Positions 16,961 through 25,509 of a DNA stretch of 64,000 nucleotides are shown one piece after another. The position numbers were made by a program, and so were the translations under genes. The notes below the pieces were generated by a model that saw nothing but the letters and a program-made list of their open reading frames with translations, did not search any database and was not told where the DNA came from. How positions within the stretch are numbered: position 1 is the first letter of the stretch; the number at the start of each line of letters is the position of its first letter. Source of the stretch: Pseudoselenomonas ruminantium (lineage in GTDB: Bacteria > Bacillota > Negativicutes > Selenomonadales > Selenomonadaceae); the NCBI RefSeq assembly GCF_900113715.1, contig NZ_FOQK01000010.1:45682-109681 (forward strand), in the 5' to 3' direction.

Positions 16961-18295
16961 TTAGGCATTGACCGTCTCTGCCGTGACTTCCGCTGCCGGA
17001 TCAACGTCATCTTTTACCTCGCCATTGAGTTTATATTTGATGGTGAGGACGAGCAGGCCGGAGAGCAGCATGAAGGCGCCCATGATGTAGTAGCCGAGGT
17101 CGAAGCTGCCGGTCGTTGTCTTGACCCAGGCCATCATATTCGGGCCGACCCAGCCGCCGATGTTGCCGCAGCTGTTGATGAGCGCGACAGAGGCTGCGGC
17201 CGCAGGGCCTGTGAGGAACGTGGTCGGGATTGTCCACCAGATGCCCATGGCGGCATGGATGCCGATGGCTGAGAGGCAGACGAGGAAGAGCGCCATGCCG
17301 AGGCTGCCTGCATGCGGCGAGCAGGCAAGGCCGACAGCACCGACGAAGAGTGCGCCCGCCACATGCCAGACTTTATCGCCCGTGCGCGTGGAGGTATGGC
17401 CGAGGATGACCTGCACGACGAGCGCGGCAGTCATCGGGATGGCGATAGCACCGCCCAAGAGCGAGGTCGAAAGGCCCGAGAGCTCTTTGAGCACGGTCGG
17501 CATCCAGAAGTAGAAGCCCCAGAAGCCGACAACCCAGAGGAAGTAAATCAGGCAGAGCTTGAGCACCTTCGGATCTTTGAAGGCTTTGAGCACCGTGTAC
17601 TTCTTGCGGCCCTGCATGCGGGCCTGTTCCGCGTTGAAGTTTTCCGTAAGATATTTTTTCTCCGCGGCCGACAGCCAGCTGACCTGGTCGGGACGATCCT
17701 TGACACCAAAGAAGAAGAATACCGCAAAGGCAAGCGCCGGTACGGCCTCCAGGATGAAGAGCTCCTGCCAGCCATGCATGCCGAAGAACGACGTCTCCAA
17801 GAGAACGCCCGCCAGCGGCGCGCCGATGATGTTGCTGAGCAAGAGGCTCGTGAGCATCAGGCTCGTGGCGCGGGAGCGCTCGCCAGCCGTGAACCAGCGC
17901 GGGAAGAGCACCGAGTAGATGACGGGATAAAGGCTTGCCTCCGATGCGCCCAAGAGGAAGCGGCAGAGGTAGAAATGGAACTGCGTCGTCATAAAGGCCA
18001 TCGCCACGCAAACGAGGCCCCAAGTGAACATGATGCGGGCAATCCACTTGGTCGCAGAGAATTTCGCCGCGACGAGCGAGCCTGGGATCTCGAAAATCAG
18101 ATAGCCGACGAAGAAGATGCCGGCGCCCGCACCGAAGACCTCCGGCGTGATCCACGGCAGATCCTGCGTCATCGTGAGCTTGGCATAGGCCACATTGACG
18201 CGGTCGATGCAGGCGATGATGGAGACCAAAAATACCGGCAGGACGATGCGCAGGTCACGCCTGCGCTTGAGACTGGCGAAATCGATGTTTTCCAT
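16961..18295 (-). CDS. MFS transporter, anion:cation symporter (ACS) family
   Basis: 444 residues with 12 predicted membrane helices. IDRVNVAYAKLTMTQDLPWI in the first helix-loop region, FFVGYLIFEIPGSLVAAKF in helix 2 and CRFLLGASEASLYPVIYSVL are hallmarks of the ACS branch (tartrate, hexuronate, 4-hydroxyphenylacetate and related organic anions). It acts in the inner membrane. The unusual point is control: the leader is a T-box riboswitch (18318-18668), normally used for amino-acid genes, so the cargo may be an amino acid or a related acid. AGGAGG precedes the ATG. Single-gene transcript. Confidence 0.88.
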   Translation of the reverse strand: MENIDFASLKRRRDLRIVLPVFLVSIIACIDRVNVAYAKLTMTQDLPWITPEVFGAGAGIFFVGYLIFEIPGSLVAAKFSATKWIARIMFTWGLVCVAMAFMTTQFHFYLCRFLLGASEASLYPVIYSVLFPRWFTAGERSRATSLMLTSLLLSNIIGAPLAGVLLETSFFGMHGWQELFILEAVPALAFAVFFFFGVKDRPDQVSWLSAAEKKYLTENFNAEQARMQGRKKYTVLKAFKDPKVLKLCLIYFLWVVGFWGFYFWMPTVLKELSGLSTSLLGGAIAIPMTAALVVQVILGHTSTRTGDKVWHVAGALFVGAVGLACSPHAGSLGMALFLVCLSAIGIHAAMGIWWTIPTTFLTGPAAAASVALINSCGNIGGWVGPNMMAWVKTTTGSFDLGYYIMGAFMLLSGLLVLTIKYKLNGEVKDDVDPAAEVTAETVNA

Positions 18296-18312
18296 GATAA
18301 TACCTCCTAAAA

Positions 18313-18668
18313 TAAAAAATGTCCGTCCCTATAAAGGGACGGACGATATATCCGCGTTACCACCCAGATTCCATAGCCTTGCGGCCATGGCGCTCTACAA
18401 CGTACTCTGGCAGTATCCGTGCAATCCTGTCTATGCAAAGCATGCAATCAACGTACCATCATACGCGGCACCTGTAACGGGGTGCTGCCGTGGCCGCTTA
18501 CTGACAGCCCGCAGGGCCGCCGTTCAGCGCCATGTCTCGGAGATGATTTTCTGCTCCCGCTGTACTACCGGCTTTCACCATACCCGGCTCGCTATGCGTC
18601 TCACCGCGAGCATACTCTTTCTCGTCATCAACTGTTTGTTATATGTGTTTTCTTGTTTACATCTTACG
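18313..18668 (-). promoter_or_regulatory. T-box riboswitch leader with intrinsic terminator
   Basis: On the minus strand the leader carries a T-box core, TGGGTGGTAACGCGG (18365-18351), which pairs with uncharged tRNA ends and forms the antiterminator. Right after it is a terminator, GTCCGTCCC with GGGACGGAC and a T run (18343-18313). Upstream is a stem-I-like region with GAAAGAGTA, AGCGAG and GGTGAAAGC, and a specifier-loop-like GAAAATCATCTCCGAG. The specifier could be ATC (Ile, followed by A as usual) or AAT (Asn); I cannot decide by eye. The leader ends in the AGGAGG of the MFS gene. Confidence 0.88.
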
Positions 18669-18674
18669 CATATA

Positions 18675-18703
18675 ACAATAGCACCATAGTGTAAAGTTGT
18701 CAA
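18675..18703 (-). promoter_or_regulatory. Promoter of the T-box/MFS transcript
   Basis: TTGACA (18703-18698), 17-base spacer, TATTGT (18680-18675) on the minus strand. Start about 18668, immediately before the stem-I region of the T-box. Confidence 0.7.
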
Positions 18704-18803
18704 CTATTAATTTTAAAACCAAGATACCCAAACAAACATTCTTTTCATTCCATTCAATATATGTTATTCTATATATAGCCTCCAATGAAAGGAGGTGTAT
18801 CAT

Positions 18804-18893
18804 TTGTTTCTCAAAAAATTCGTTGAGCTCATCGTTGCTCCGTTAATCGTCGGTGTGCTGCTCAAGTTATTTGAGTGGTGGTTGACGCACTAG
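18804..18893 (+). CDS. Fst/Ldr-like type I toxin peptide
   Basis: 29 residues from a TTG start (FLKKFVELIVAPLIVGVLLK, then LFEWWLTH), with AGGAGG eight bases upstream. The IAPxxVGxxLxLF core, a short membrane helix and a charged tail match the Fst family of type I toxins known from enterococcal par loci and chromosomal relatives. Fst inserts in the inner membrane and damages it. The locus has the expected partner: a convergent antisense RNA, an 18-bp shared terminator stem, and a 15-base repeat of the toxin start region beyond the terminator. Confidence 0.8.
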   Translation: MFLKKFVELIVAPLIVGVLLKLFEWWLTH

Positions 18894-18899
18894 GATTAA

Positions 18900-18977
18900 C
18901 CAAAAACGTAGAAAACCCCGTTAATCAGGTCCTAAGCTGATTAACGGGGTTTTCGCATCATTTGTTTCTCATTCGTT
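18900..18977 (-). ncRNA. Fst-type antisense antitoxin RNA
   Basis: Promoter TTGACA (19012-19007), 17-base spacer, TATTAT (18989-18984) on the minus strand predicts a start near 18977. The RNA reads through the second repeat copy, then the 18-bp stem (18911-18954), and ends in T-rich sequence near 18905, about 70 bases in all, the size of known RNA II antitoxins. It would bind the toxin mRNA at the repeat around the start codon and at the shared terminator. Confidence 0.78.
18911..18954. terminator. Bidirectional terminator of the Fst-like locus
   Basis: Perfect 18-bp stem: GAAAACCCCGTTAATCAG and its complement with an 8-base loop. Used by toxin mRNA on plus and antitoxin RNA on minus. Confidence 0.88.
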
Positions 18978-18983
18978 ACCTTG

Positions 18984-19012
18984 ATAATAGCACGTCAGCC
19001 GCTTTCTGTCAA
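18984..19012 (-). promoter_or_regulatory. Promoter of the Fst-type antitoxin RNA
   Basis: TTGACA-17-TATTAT on the minus strand, near consensus and stronger than anything seen for the toxin, as expected when the antitoxin must be in excess. Confidence 0.8.
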
Positions 19013-19020
19013 GTTGACAC

Positions 19021-19142
19021 TCCCCATGGATAAATCCAGGGGATTCTTGGTTCGCTGAACACTGCAGTCTGACCGTAGCCAGACTGACTTACACATTCTC
19101 CCCAAGCGTGAATTCCCGTGTGCCCCACGGTACTGATTTATG
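19021..19142 (-). other. Right end of the IS200/IS605 element, possible omega (guide) RNA region
   Basis: Downstream of tnpB are compact hairpins: TCCCCATGGAT/ATCCAGGGGA at 19021-19044 and CAGTCTG/CAGACTG around 19063-19085. IS605 elements carry such structures at the right end, and the 3' end of tnpB plus this region usually gives the guide RNA. The exact scaffold-guide junction is not determined. Confidence 0.5.
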
Positions 19143-20264
19143 TTAAGCAACTTGTTTTTGTTCTATTGCCCTTCGCAGTATGTTTATTGCAGCGTTGGTA
19201 TCTCGGTCATGATGCGAGCCACATTCAGGGCAAGTCCACTCTCTGACACCGAGATTTTTAGTTTCCGTGTTCTGGTAGCCGCACTCAGAGCAAGTTTGGC
19301 TGGACGGGTAGAACGTATCTACCTTCAGGACTTCAGATCCATGTAATTCTGCTTTGTACTCAAGCTGACGGAAGAACTCAGACCAGCTTACGTCTGATAT
19401 AGCACGAGCCAGTTTGTGATTCCTCATCATGTTTTTGATTTGCAGATGTTCTATGGCTATGGTTTTATTCTTTCTAACCAACGTTGTAGAAGTTTTGTGC
19501 AGAAAGTCTTTGCGGATATTGGATATACGCTCATGGACTTTGGCAACACGGATACGAGCCTTGCTACGATTGACAGATCTTGGCATTTTTCTGGAAAGCC
19601 GTCTTTGTTCTCGCACGAGCTTTCTTGTCAAACACCGTAGAATTCTAGGGTTGGCAACAGTATTCCCGTTGCTGTCCGAATAGAATTCCTTCAAGCCTAC
19701 ATCAATACCTATTTGCCCGCCATCATTGGTCTTAAGCAAAGTTTCCCTGTCCAATTCTACGCATATAGACACAAAGTATTTACCAGAAGCAGTACGGCTG
19801 ACCGTAGCATTAAGGATTCGCCCGTCAAATTCTCGGCTCTGCTTGATTTTCACAGCTCCGATTTTAGGCAGCTTAATTCGATTCCCTAAGATACGGATGC
19901 CATTGCTCTGATTCCTGGTGCGGTAGGATTGGCTATGGTTGTGCTTGGACTTGAAGCGGGGGTATCTTGACTGGTGCTCGAAGAAATTCTGGTATGCTGT
20001 ATCGAGATTTTTCAGGGACTCCTGCAACGCCATGCTGTCCACCTGTTTCAGCCAGCTGTATTCTTCGTATCTTTTCAAATCCGTCAGCATAGCACTGGTT
20101 TGATTATAGTTTACAGACTTATGATTTGCAGTCCACTCGTCCCTGCGGATAGCCAGAAAATGGTTGAACACAAATCGACAACAGCCCAAGGTACGATTGA
20201 TTAGCTCCTGTTGGGTATGATTGGGGTATATCCTGGACTTGAAACCCATTGTGTATTTTTCCAT
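19143..20264 (-). CDS. tnpB: TnpB, IS200/IS605-type RNA-guided nuclease (OrfB)
   Basis: 373 residues, full length. RuvC-like residues are in place: IGIDVGLKEFYSDSNG (first Asp), IAIEHLQIKNM (Glu) and HHDRDTNAAINILRR (last Asp). A four-Cys zinc finger reads CSECGYQNTETKNLGVREWT then CPECG. The N-terminus (YTMGFKSRIYPNHTQQELIN) is the usual helix-turn-helix-like start. TnpB cuts DNA guided by RNA from the element right end and helps the element persist. It lies just after a truncated TnpA, so transposition would need TnpA in trans. Confidence 0.93.
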   Translation of the reverse strand: MEKYTMGFKSRIYPNHTQQELINRTLGCCRFVFNHFLAIRRDEWTANHKSVNYNQTSAMLTDLKRYEEYSWLKQVDSMALQESLKNLDTAYQNFFEHQSRYPRFKSKHNHSQSYRTRNQSNGIRILGNRIKLPKIGAVKIKQSREFDGRILNATVSRTASGKYFVSICVELDRETLLKTNDGGQIGIDVGLKEFYSDSNGNTVANPRILRCLTRKLVREQRRLSRKMPRSVNRSKARIRVAKVHERISNIRKDFLHKTSTTLVRKNKTIAIEHLQIKNMMRNHKLARAISDVSWSEFFRQLEYKAELHGSEVLKVDTFYPSSQTCSECGYQNTETKNLGVREWTCPECGSHHDRDTNAAINILRRAIEQKQVA

Positions 20265-20268
20265 TTTC

Positions 20269-20428
20269 TCACTTCCTTTGCAATGTTTTTTGATTCTCGA
20301 TATACCGCTTCACAATGTTAAGCGGTGCGCCACCAACGGTAGAGCAGAAATAGCTGTTTGTCCATAGACTTGGCAATTTTGTAGTCAACCATGGAAATTC
20401 CTGTCTCAATATCCGATTGCCCACCTTC
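20269..20428 (-). pseudogene. TnpA (Y1 transposase) C-terminal remnant
   Basis: About 52 codons ending at the TGA at 20269: RILRQEFPWLTTKLPSLWTN, then SYFCSTVGGAPLNIVKRYIE and NQKTLQRK. This is the C-terminus of the IS200 tyrosine transposase (WTNSYFxxTVGGAP and YIENQ). Everything N-terminal of it, including the HUH metal site, is missing; homology ends near 20428. The catalytic Tyr region (YIENQ) survives but the protein cannot act. Confidence 0.85.
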
Positions 20429-20515
20429 AATTACTTACGCAAATTCAGCGGACGCGGCTTATATCCCCATATCTGAAGCTAGGGGTTTTACGCCGCATTC
20501 GATAACAGCGAAGGC

Positions 20516-22570
20516 TTACAGTTTGAATTTCGCAATCTCCTGCTGCAGCTCTTCGGCCATCTTGGCGAGGCTTTCGCTGGCGTTGGAGATTTCCTGGACG
20601 CTGGCACTCTGCTCCTCGGTGGCTGCCGATACCGTCTCGGCTTCCTCAGCAGCTGTGCGGCTGGCCTCGCCGATGGTGCGGATATGTTCGACGATTTCCT
20701 CGCCGCTGCCGGCCATGCCAGAGATTGCAGACGAGATATCCTGCACCTGATCCGATACCGCCTCGACAATCTCGATGATGCGGCGGAAGCTCTCGCCCAT
20801 GCTGATGATGTTCTGCGTGCCGACACGGACTTCCTCGCTGCCCGCCTGCATACCGGCGACGGCATTTTCGGTATCCTGCCGCGTCTGCTGGATAAGCGCG
20901 GCAATCTGCTGTGCAGCTGCCTGCGAGGACTCCGCGAGCTTCCTGACCTCATCGGCAACGACGGCAAAGCCACGGCCATGCTCGCCTGCACGGGCTGCCT
21001 CGATGGCAGCATTGAGTGCCAAAAGGTTCGTCTGCTCGGAGATGGACGAGATGGTATCGACAATCTGCCCGATTTCTGCCGAGCGCTCACCGAGGGCCGT
21101 GACGACCTTAGTCGACTCGTTCGTGCTCTGCTCGATGCGCTTGATCTGGCCGATGGCCTGCTCGAGCGTCTTGCCGCCTGTGCGGGCAACATCGGCAGCT
21201 TCACGGCCATGTGATGCGGCCTGATCCGCCTGGCCAGCAACGTGCTGGATGGTTTCATTCAGTGTCTCGATGGCGCCGCTCGTCGAGCGTACCGCATCGA
21301 GCTGCTCGCTCGTCCCCTGCGCAACGCGGACAATCGAGTCTGCGACCTGATTCGAGGCCTGTGCCGATTGCGCCGTTGTCGCATTGAGCTCCTCAGCCGA
21401 TGCCGAGAGACTTTCCGAGGAGCAGCTCACGCGGTCAAGCACGCCGCGGACTGCCTGCCGCATCGTGCGGACGGCAGCGGCCAGCTGCCCGAGCTCGTTG
21501 CTCACGGTGATACGGGTCGGACGGTTGCGGAAGTCGCCATCGGCGAGCAGCTGCATCTCTGCCATCATGACGGCAAGCGGCCGCATGGCGCGGTTGACCG
21601 TCGCATAGATGCCCAGCGAAATCAGCAAAATCAGCAGGATACTGATGCCCGTCATGATTTTGAGGACATTGCCGACCGGGGCAAAGAGCTCATCCTGATA
21701 GGCAATCGTTGCCATGCCCCAGCCCGTAGCCTTGATGGGGGTGTAGAAGGCAATCATATCCTTGCCGTCTTTATTGGTAAACTTATAGACGCCAGCCTGC
21801 CCTGAGAGCATTTTTTCGCCAAGCGACCGCAGGCCCGGGTCATCTTCGTCTGCGATTTTCTTCTTCATGATAGCGCTCTCATCGGGATTGACGATGTAGG
21901 TGCCCTCTTTGGAGATGAGTAGGCTATAGCCATCCGAGCCCAGCTTGAAGCTGCTGACTTTTTCCATGACGGCATCGACATAGATAGCCGCGAGCACCAT
22001 GCCGACGTTCTGCCCATTCTCGTCCTTGGCCAGTGCGATCGAGTTGACGATAATCTTACCCGTGGCCTGCGAGATGACCGGCGACGCCATGAATGAATCC
22101 TTCGCGCCCGTCATGGTTTCCTTGTACCAGGCCTTATCGGCATTGTGCATTTCCTTGAAGCCATTTTTCGTCTCGCCATAGAGCACCCCCGAGCCATCGA
22201 ACGGACCCCAGCTGACGCTGTCGTAGACGCCCGGATAAATCTTGTTCATCAGGGCGAGACGATACTTGTTGTTCTCGTTCATGCCCTCCGGCGACTCCTT
22301 GAGCCGCTTGGCCGATGGATTGCTGGCGGCTGTCTGCGTCTCGAGCATCCGCGCATCGAGCCAGCTTGAGACACCATCCGATACTTCCTGCGCATTGCGC
22401 AGGGCCGTCGTCGTAAGCTGTTCCTCAAACGTCTGCCCAACGTATTTGAATATGATGCCTGCCATCAAGACAAGCCCGATAACGACCACCGGAAATACAT
22501 ACATCAGTATTTCCGTCTTGACGGTACGCACATTGCCTGTTGCCGTATTTGTACTATATTGTTTGTCCAT
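20516..22570 (-). CDS. Methyl-accepting chemotaxis protein with Cache sensor
   Basis: 684 residues. Membrane helix at about 22-45, a periplasmic double-Cache-like sensor (about 50-300, with [17 protein letters not shown]), a second helix near 310, a HAMP region ([20 protein letters not shown]) and a long cytoplasmic signalling coil with the hairpin tip [20 protein letters not shown], the MCP hallmark. It senses a small molecule outside and controls CheA. The ligand is unknown. It is read from a single gene; the IS605 remnant lies right behind it and no clear terminator is seen between them. Confidence 0.93.
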   Translation of the reverse strand: MDKQYSTNTATGNVRTVKTEILMYVFPVVVIGLVLMAGIIFKYVGQTFEEQLTTTALRNAQEVSDGVSSWLDARMLETQTAASNPSAKRLKESPEGMNENNKYRLALMNKIYPGVYDSVSWGPFDGSGVLYGETKNGFKEMHNADKAWYKETMTGAKDSFMASPVISQATGKIIVNSIALAKDENGQNVGMVLAAIYVDAVMEKVSSFKLGSDGYSLLISKEGTYIVNPDESAIMKKKIADEDDPGLRSLGEKMLSGQAGVYKFTNKDGKDMIAFYTPIKATGWGMATIAYQDELFAPVGNVLKIMTGISILLILLISLGIYATVNRAMRPLAVMMAEMQLLADGDFRNRPTRITVSNELGQLAAAVRTMRQAVRGVLDRVSCSSESLSASAEELNATTAQSAQASNQVADSIVRVAQGTSEQLDAVRSTSGAIETLNETIQHVAGQADQAASHGREAADVARTGGKTLEQAIGQIKRIEQSTNESTKVVTALGERSAEIGQIVDTISSISEQTNLLALNAAIEAARAGEHGRGFAVVADEVRKLAESSQAAAQQIAALIQQTRQDTENAVAGMQAGSEEVRVGTQNIISMGESFRRIIEIVEAVSDQVQDISSAISGMAGSGEEIVEHIRTIGEASRTAAEEAETVSAATEEQSASVQEISNASESLAKMAEELQQEIAKFKL

Positions 22571-22741
22571 AGCTTTCCCCCCTATTATTGCTTCACCTAG
22601 TCCTTACACATTGTGTACCTTGAGATTTCGTTAAGCCTCCCGCTATTTCCTGCCAACAAAAAATACTTTTATGCCAGGCAGCGCTTCGTGGTATAATGTG
22701 TTGTGGCAGTGCATATGTTGTCAAGACAGTACACTTTGTGA

Positions 22742-22770
22742 TTGACAATCTGTCAACTATGCGTTATTAT
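22742..22770 (+). promoter_or_regulatory. metNIQ promoter with overlapping operator-like palindrome
   Basis: TTGACA (22742-22747), 17-base spacer, TATTAT (22765-22770). The palindrome TTGACAATCTGTCAA (22742-22756) covers the -35 box, so a repressor bound there would block transcription. A similar half site, TTGTCAAGACAG, lies at 22718-22729. No S-box riboswitch is seen in the short leader. Confidence 0.72.
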
Positions 22771-22812
22771 GTAAAACATATAATAATACTAGGAATTGGG
22801 AGGAAGACGCTT

Positions 22813-23874
22813 ATGATTAAGCTCTCTCATATAGAGAAGACTTATGACAGCCCCGCCGGGCCGGTCGCAGCGCTCAAAGGCATCGACCTTGAGATTGCGC
22901 GCGGTGAGATTTTCGGCATCATCGGCCTATCCGGCGCGGGCAAATCGACGCTCGTGCGCTGTATCAACATGCTCGAGCGGCCGACGGCCGGGCAGGTATT
23001 CGTCGACGGCAAGGAGCTTACGGCAATGGATGCGGCCGAGCTGCGAAAGACCCGCAAGGACATCGGCATGATTTTCCAGCATTTCAACCTGCTCTCGTCG
23101 GCAACGGTCTACGAGAATATCGCCTTTCCGCTGAAGCTTTCGGGGATGCCAGCGAATAAAATCCGCCAGAAGGTCGAGCCGCTGTTGAAACTCGTGGGGC
23201 TTGAGGCTAAGGCCAGCCAGTATCCGTCGCAGCTCTCTGGCGGCCAGAAGCAGCGCGTCGGCATCGCCCGCGCGCTCGCCAGCGAACCGAAGGTACTGCT
23301 CTGCGACGAGGCCACGAGTGCCCTTGACCCGCAGACGACCAAGGCCATCCTCGAGCTCATCCGCGCTATCAACCGCAAGCTGCAGCTGACCGTCGTGGTC
23401 ATCACGCATGAGATGCAGGTCATCAAGGACATCTGCGACAAGGTCGCAGTCATCGACCAGGGCGTCATCGCCGAGCAAGGCTCAGTCATCGACATCTTCA
23501 CGAACCCGCAGCAGCCGATCACGAAGGAATTCATCAGCGTGCTGCTCTCCAATGACCTGCCAGCGGCTTTCCGCGGCGGCAGGATTTCGGCTGAGCCCAT
23601 CGAGGATGCCTATCTTTTGGTACGGCTGACCTTCATCGGCGAGAGCGCCGACGATCCGGTGCTGGCCGGCATGATAAGGAAATTTCCCGACGTCGAGACG
23701 ACCATGCTCTTCGGCAATCTCGACCAGATCCGTGCCACGCCTTTCGGCCGCATGATCGTGGGGCTTACCGGCCCGCACGAGCGCGTACAGGCAGCGCTGG
23801 AATACCTGCGCACCAAGGAACTCAAGGAGGAGGTGATTGGCTATGTCCGCAGACATGATACCACTGCTGTCTAA
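22813..23874 (+). CDS. metN: Methionine ABC importer, ATPase MetN
   Basis: 353 residues from the ATG at 22813 (MIKLSHIEKTYD), preceded by GGGAGG; the longer upstream frame crosses the promoter and is rejected. Walker A GLSGAGKSTL, signature LSGGQKQRVGIARAL, Walker B VLLCDEATSALDP and the switch His in VVITHEM are all present. The C-terminal NIL domain (about residues 265-345) is the methionine-sensing domain of MetN. It powers the MetNIQ importer at the inner membrane. It overlaps metI. Confidence 0.95.
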   Translation: MIKLSHIEKTYDSPAGPVAALKGIDLEIARGEIFGIIGLSGAGKSTLVRCINMLERPTAGQVFVDGKELTAMDAAELRKTRKDIGMIFQHFNLLSSATVYENIAFPLKLSGMPANKIRQKVEPLLKLVGLEAKASQYPSQLSGGQKQRVGIARALASEPKVLLCDEATSALDPQTTKAILELIRAINRKLQLTVVVITHEMQVIKDICDKVAVIDQGVIAEQGSVIDIFTNPQQPITKEFISVLLSNDLPAAFRGGRISAEPIEDAYLLVRLTFIGESADDPVLAGMIRKFPDVETTMLFGNLDQIRATPFGRMIVGLTGPHERVQAALEYLRTKELKEEVIGYVRRHDTTAV

Positions 23875-24496
23875 GGCCCTGGGCGAGACAGTCTATATGG
23901 TCGCCGTCTCGATGGTCATCGCCTCTGTCATCGGCGTGCCGCTCGGCGTGCTGCTGCATACGACGGGCAAGGGACAGATCCTGGCCGCACCGGCGTTCAA
24001 CCGCGTGCTCGGCTCGATTGTCAACGCCATCCGCTCGATTCCTTTCATCATCCTGATGGTCGCCATCATCCCGCTGACGCGCGCCATCGTCGGCAGCGCG
24101 ATCGGCACGACAGCGGCCATGGTACCACTCGTCATCGCCTCGATCCCGTTCATCGGGCGCCAGGTCGAGACCTCCCTCAAAGAGGTTCCCTACGGCCTCA
24201 TCGAAGCCGCGCAGTCCATGGGCGCCACGCCGTTCCAGATCATCTGGAAGGTCCTGCTGCCAGAGTCGCTGGCCAGCATCACCGCCCAGCTTACGACCGT
24301 CATCATCAGCCTCGTCGGCGAATCGGCCATGGCCGGTGCCATCGGCGGCGGCGGTCTTGGTGACCTCGCCATCCGCTACGGCTACCAGCGCTTCCGTCCG
24401 GAAGTCATGATTGCCACGGTCGTCATTCTCATCGTACTCGTCCAGCTTGTCCAATTCATCGGCAACACACTTGCCCGCAAGCTGGATAAGAAATAA
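23843..24496 (+). CDS. metI: Methionine ABC importer, permease MetI
   Basis: 217 residues from the ATG at 23843, with AGGAGG upstream inside the end of metN (32-base overlap). Five membrane helices. VPYGLIEAAQSMGATPFQII is the EAA loop that docks to MetN. The ending GDLAIRYGYQRFRPEVMI is typical for MetI. It forms the channel for L- or D-methionine. Confidence 0.95.
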   Translation: MSADMIPLLSKALGETVYMVAVSMVIASVIGVPLGVLLHTTGKGQILAAPAFNRVLGSIVNAIRSIPFIILMVAIIPLTRAIVGSAIGTTAAMVPLVIASIPFIGRQVETSLKEVPYGLIEAAQSMGATPFQIIWKVLLPESLASITAQLTTVIISLVGESAMAGAIGGGGLGDLAIRYGYQRFRPEVMIATVVILIVLVQLVQFIGNTLARKLDKK

Positions 24497-24511
24497 AAGG
24501 GGGAATTATTT

Positions 24512-25354
24512 ATGAAGAAAATCGTATCACTCATCGGTGCGCTCATGGTCGCAGCGCTGGCCTTTGCCGGCTGCGGCGGCAGCAATAGCACGAGCTCGGG
24601 GACGGACGCTGTCGCCCAGAACTCCTCGGGCATGAAGACGCTAAAAGTCGGCGCTACGGCCGTCCCGCATGCCGAGATTCTCGAGGTCGTCAAACCGCTC
24701 TTGGAAAAGGACGGCATCAAGCTCGATATCGTCGAGTTCAACGACTACGTCCAGCCGAACCTGGCCCTCAACGACAAGGAACTTGACGCCAACTTCTTCC
24801 AGCACGAGCCGTATCTCAAGAACTTCATGGAAGAGCATAAGGAAGTCAAGCTCGTGAACGCCGCTGGCATCCATATCGAGCCGATGGGCATCTACTCCAA
24901 GAAGGTCAAAGACCTCAAGGAGCTCAAAGACGGTGCCTCCATCGCCATCCCGAACGACCCGACCAACGGCGGCCGCGCCCTGCTGCTGCTCCAGAAGGCA
25001 GGCCTCCTGAAGCTCAAGGACGGCGTCGGTGAAAAGGCTACGGTCCAGGATATCGCTGAGAACACGCATAACTTCAAATTCCAGGAAGTCGAGGCTGCCC
25101 AGGTTCCGCGTACGCTCGAAGATGTTGACGCTGCCGTCATCAACACGAACTACGCGATGCAGGTAAACCTCGTCCCGACCAAAGACGCGCTGATCATGGA
25201 GGACAGCACCTCCCCGTACGTCAACATCCTTGCCGTACGTGAAGGCGACAAAGACCGCCCGGAAATCCAGGCCCTCATCAAGGCCCTCCAGAGCCCGGAA
25301 GTCAAAGCCTTCATCAACGATAAATACAAAGGCGCCGTCGTCCCGGCATTCTAA
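24512..25354 (+). CDS. metQ: Methionine-binding lipoprotein MetQ
   Basis: 280 residues. Lipoprotein signal peptide with lipobox ALAFAGC (Cys around residue 21), then the NLPA/MetQ domain: LKVGATAVPHAEILEVVKPL, ANFFQHEPYLKNFMEEH, IAIPNDPTNGGRALLLLQKA and AAVINTNYAM. It captures methionine in the periplasm and passes it to MetI. Third gene of metNIQ, with AGGGGG before the ATG and a strong terminator behind. Confidence 0.95.
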   Translation: MKKIVSLIGALMVAALAFAGCGGSNSTSSGTDAVAQNSSGMKTLKVGATAVPHAEILEVVKPLLEKDGIKLDIVEFNDYVQPNLALNDKELDANFFQHEPYLKNFMEEHKEVKLVNAAGIHIEPMGIYSKKVKDLKELKDGASIAIPNDPTNGGRALLLLQKAGLLKLKDGVGEKATVQDIAENTHNFKFQEVEAAQVPRTLEDVDAAVINTNYAMQVNLVPTKDALIMEDSTSPYVNILAVREGDKDRPEIQALIKALQSPEVKAFINDKYKGAVVPAF

Positions 25355-25383
25355 GCCACGACAGTGACAGAAACCATAACAAA

Positions 25384-25431
25384 ACGCCGGACGGAAACCA
25401 CAATCCAGTGGATTCCGTCCGGCGTTTTTTA
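25384..25431 (+). terminator. Intrinsic terminator after metQ
   Basis: AACGCCGGACGGAA and TTCCGTCCGGCGTTTTTT form a long stem with a T tail. A near relative of the same hairpin is at about 31948-31994. Confidence 0.88.
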
Positions 25432-25509
25432 TGACCATCGTCTAACGACAAGCCCATCGACTTTCGTGCTTATTTAGTATATGATATAAGCATGAAAGTT
25501 GGTGATGAT

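Larger units (their letters stand above)
18799..18971. repeat. Direct repeats of the Fst-like locus
   Basis: ATCATTTGTTTCTCA occurs at 18799-18813, spanning the toxin start codon, and identically at 18957-18971, beyond the terminator. A nearby TTCGTT is also shared (18819-18824 and 18972-18977). In par loci such repeats let the antisense RNA pair with the toxin ribosome site although the two RNAs are otherwise convergent. Confidence 0.85.

Noticed and set aside
17312..18310. Plus-strand open frame of about 332 codons opposite the MFS gene
   Set aside because: Shadow frame; charged, repetitive composition and no ribosome site; runs into the T-box terminator.
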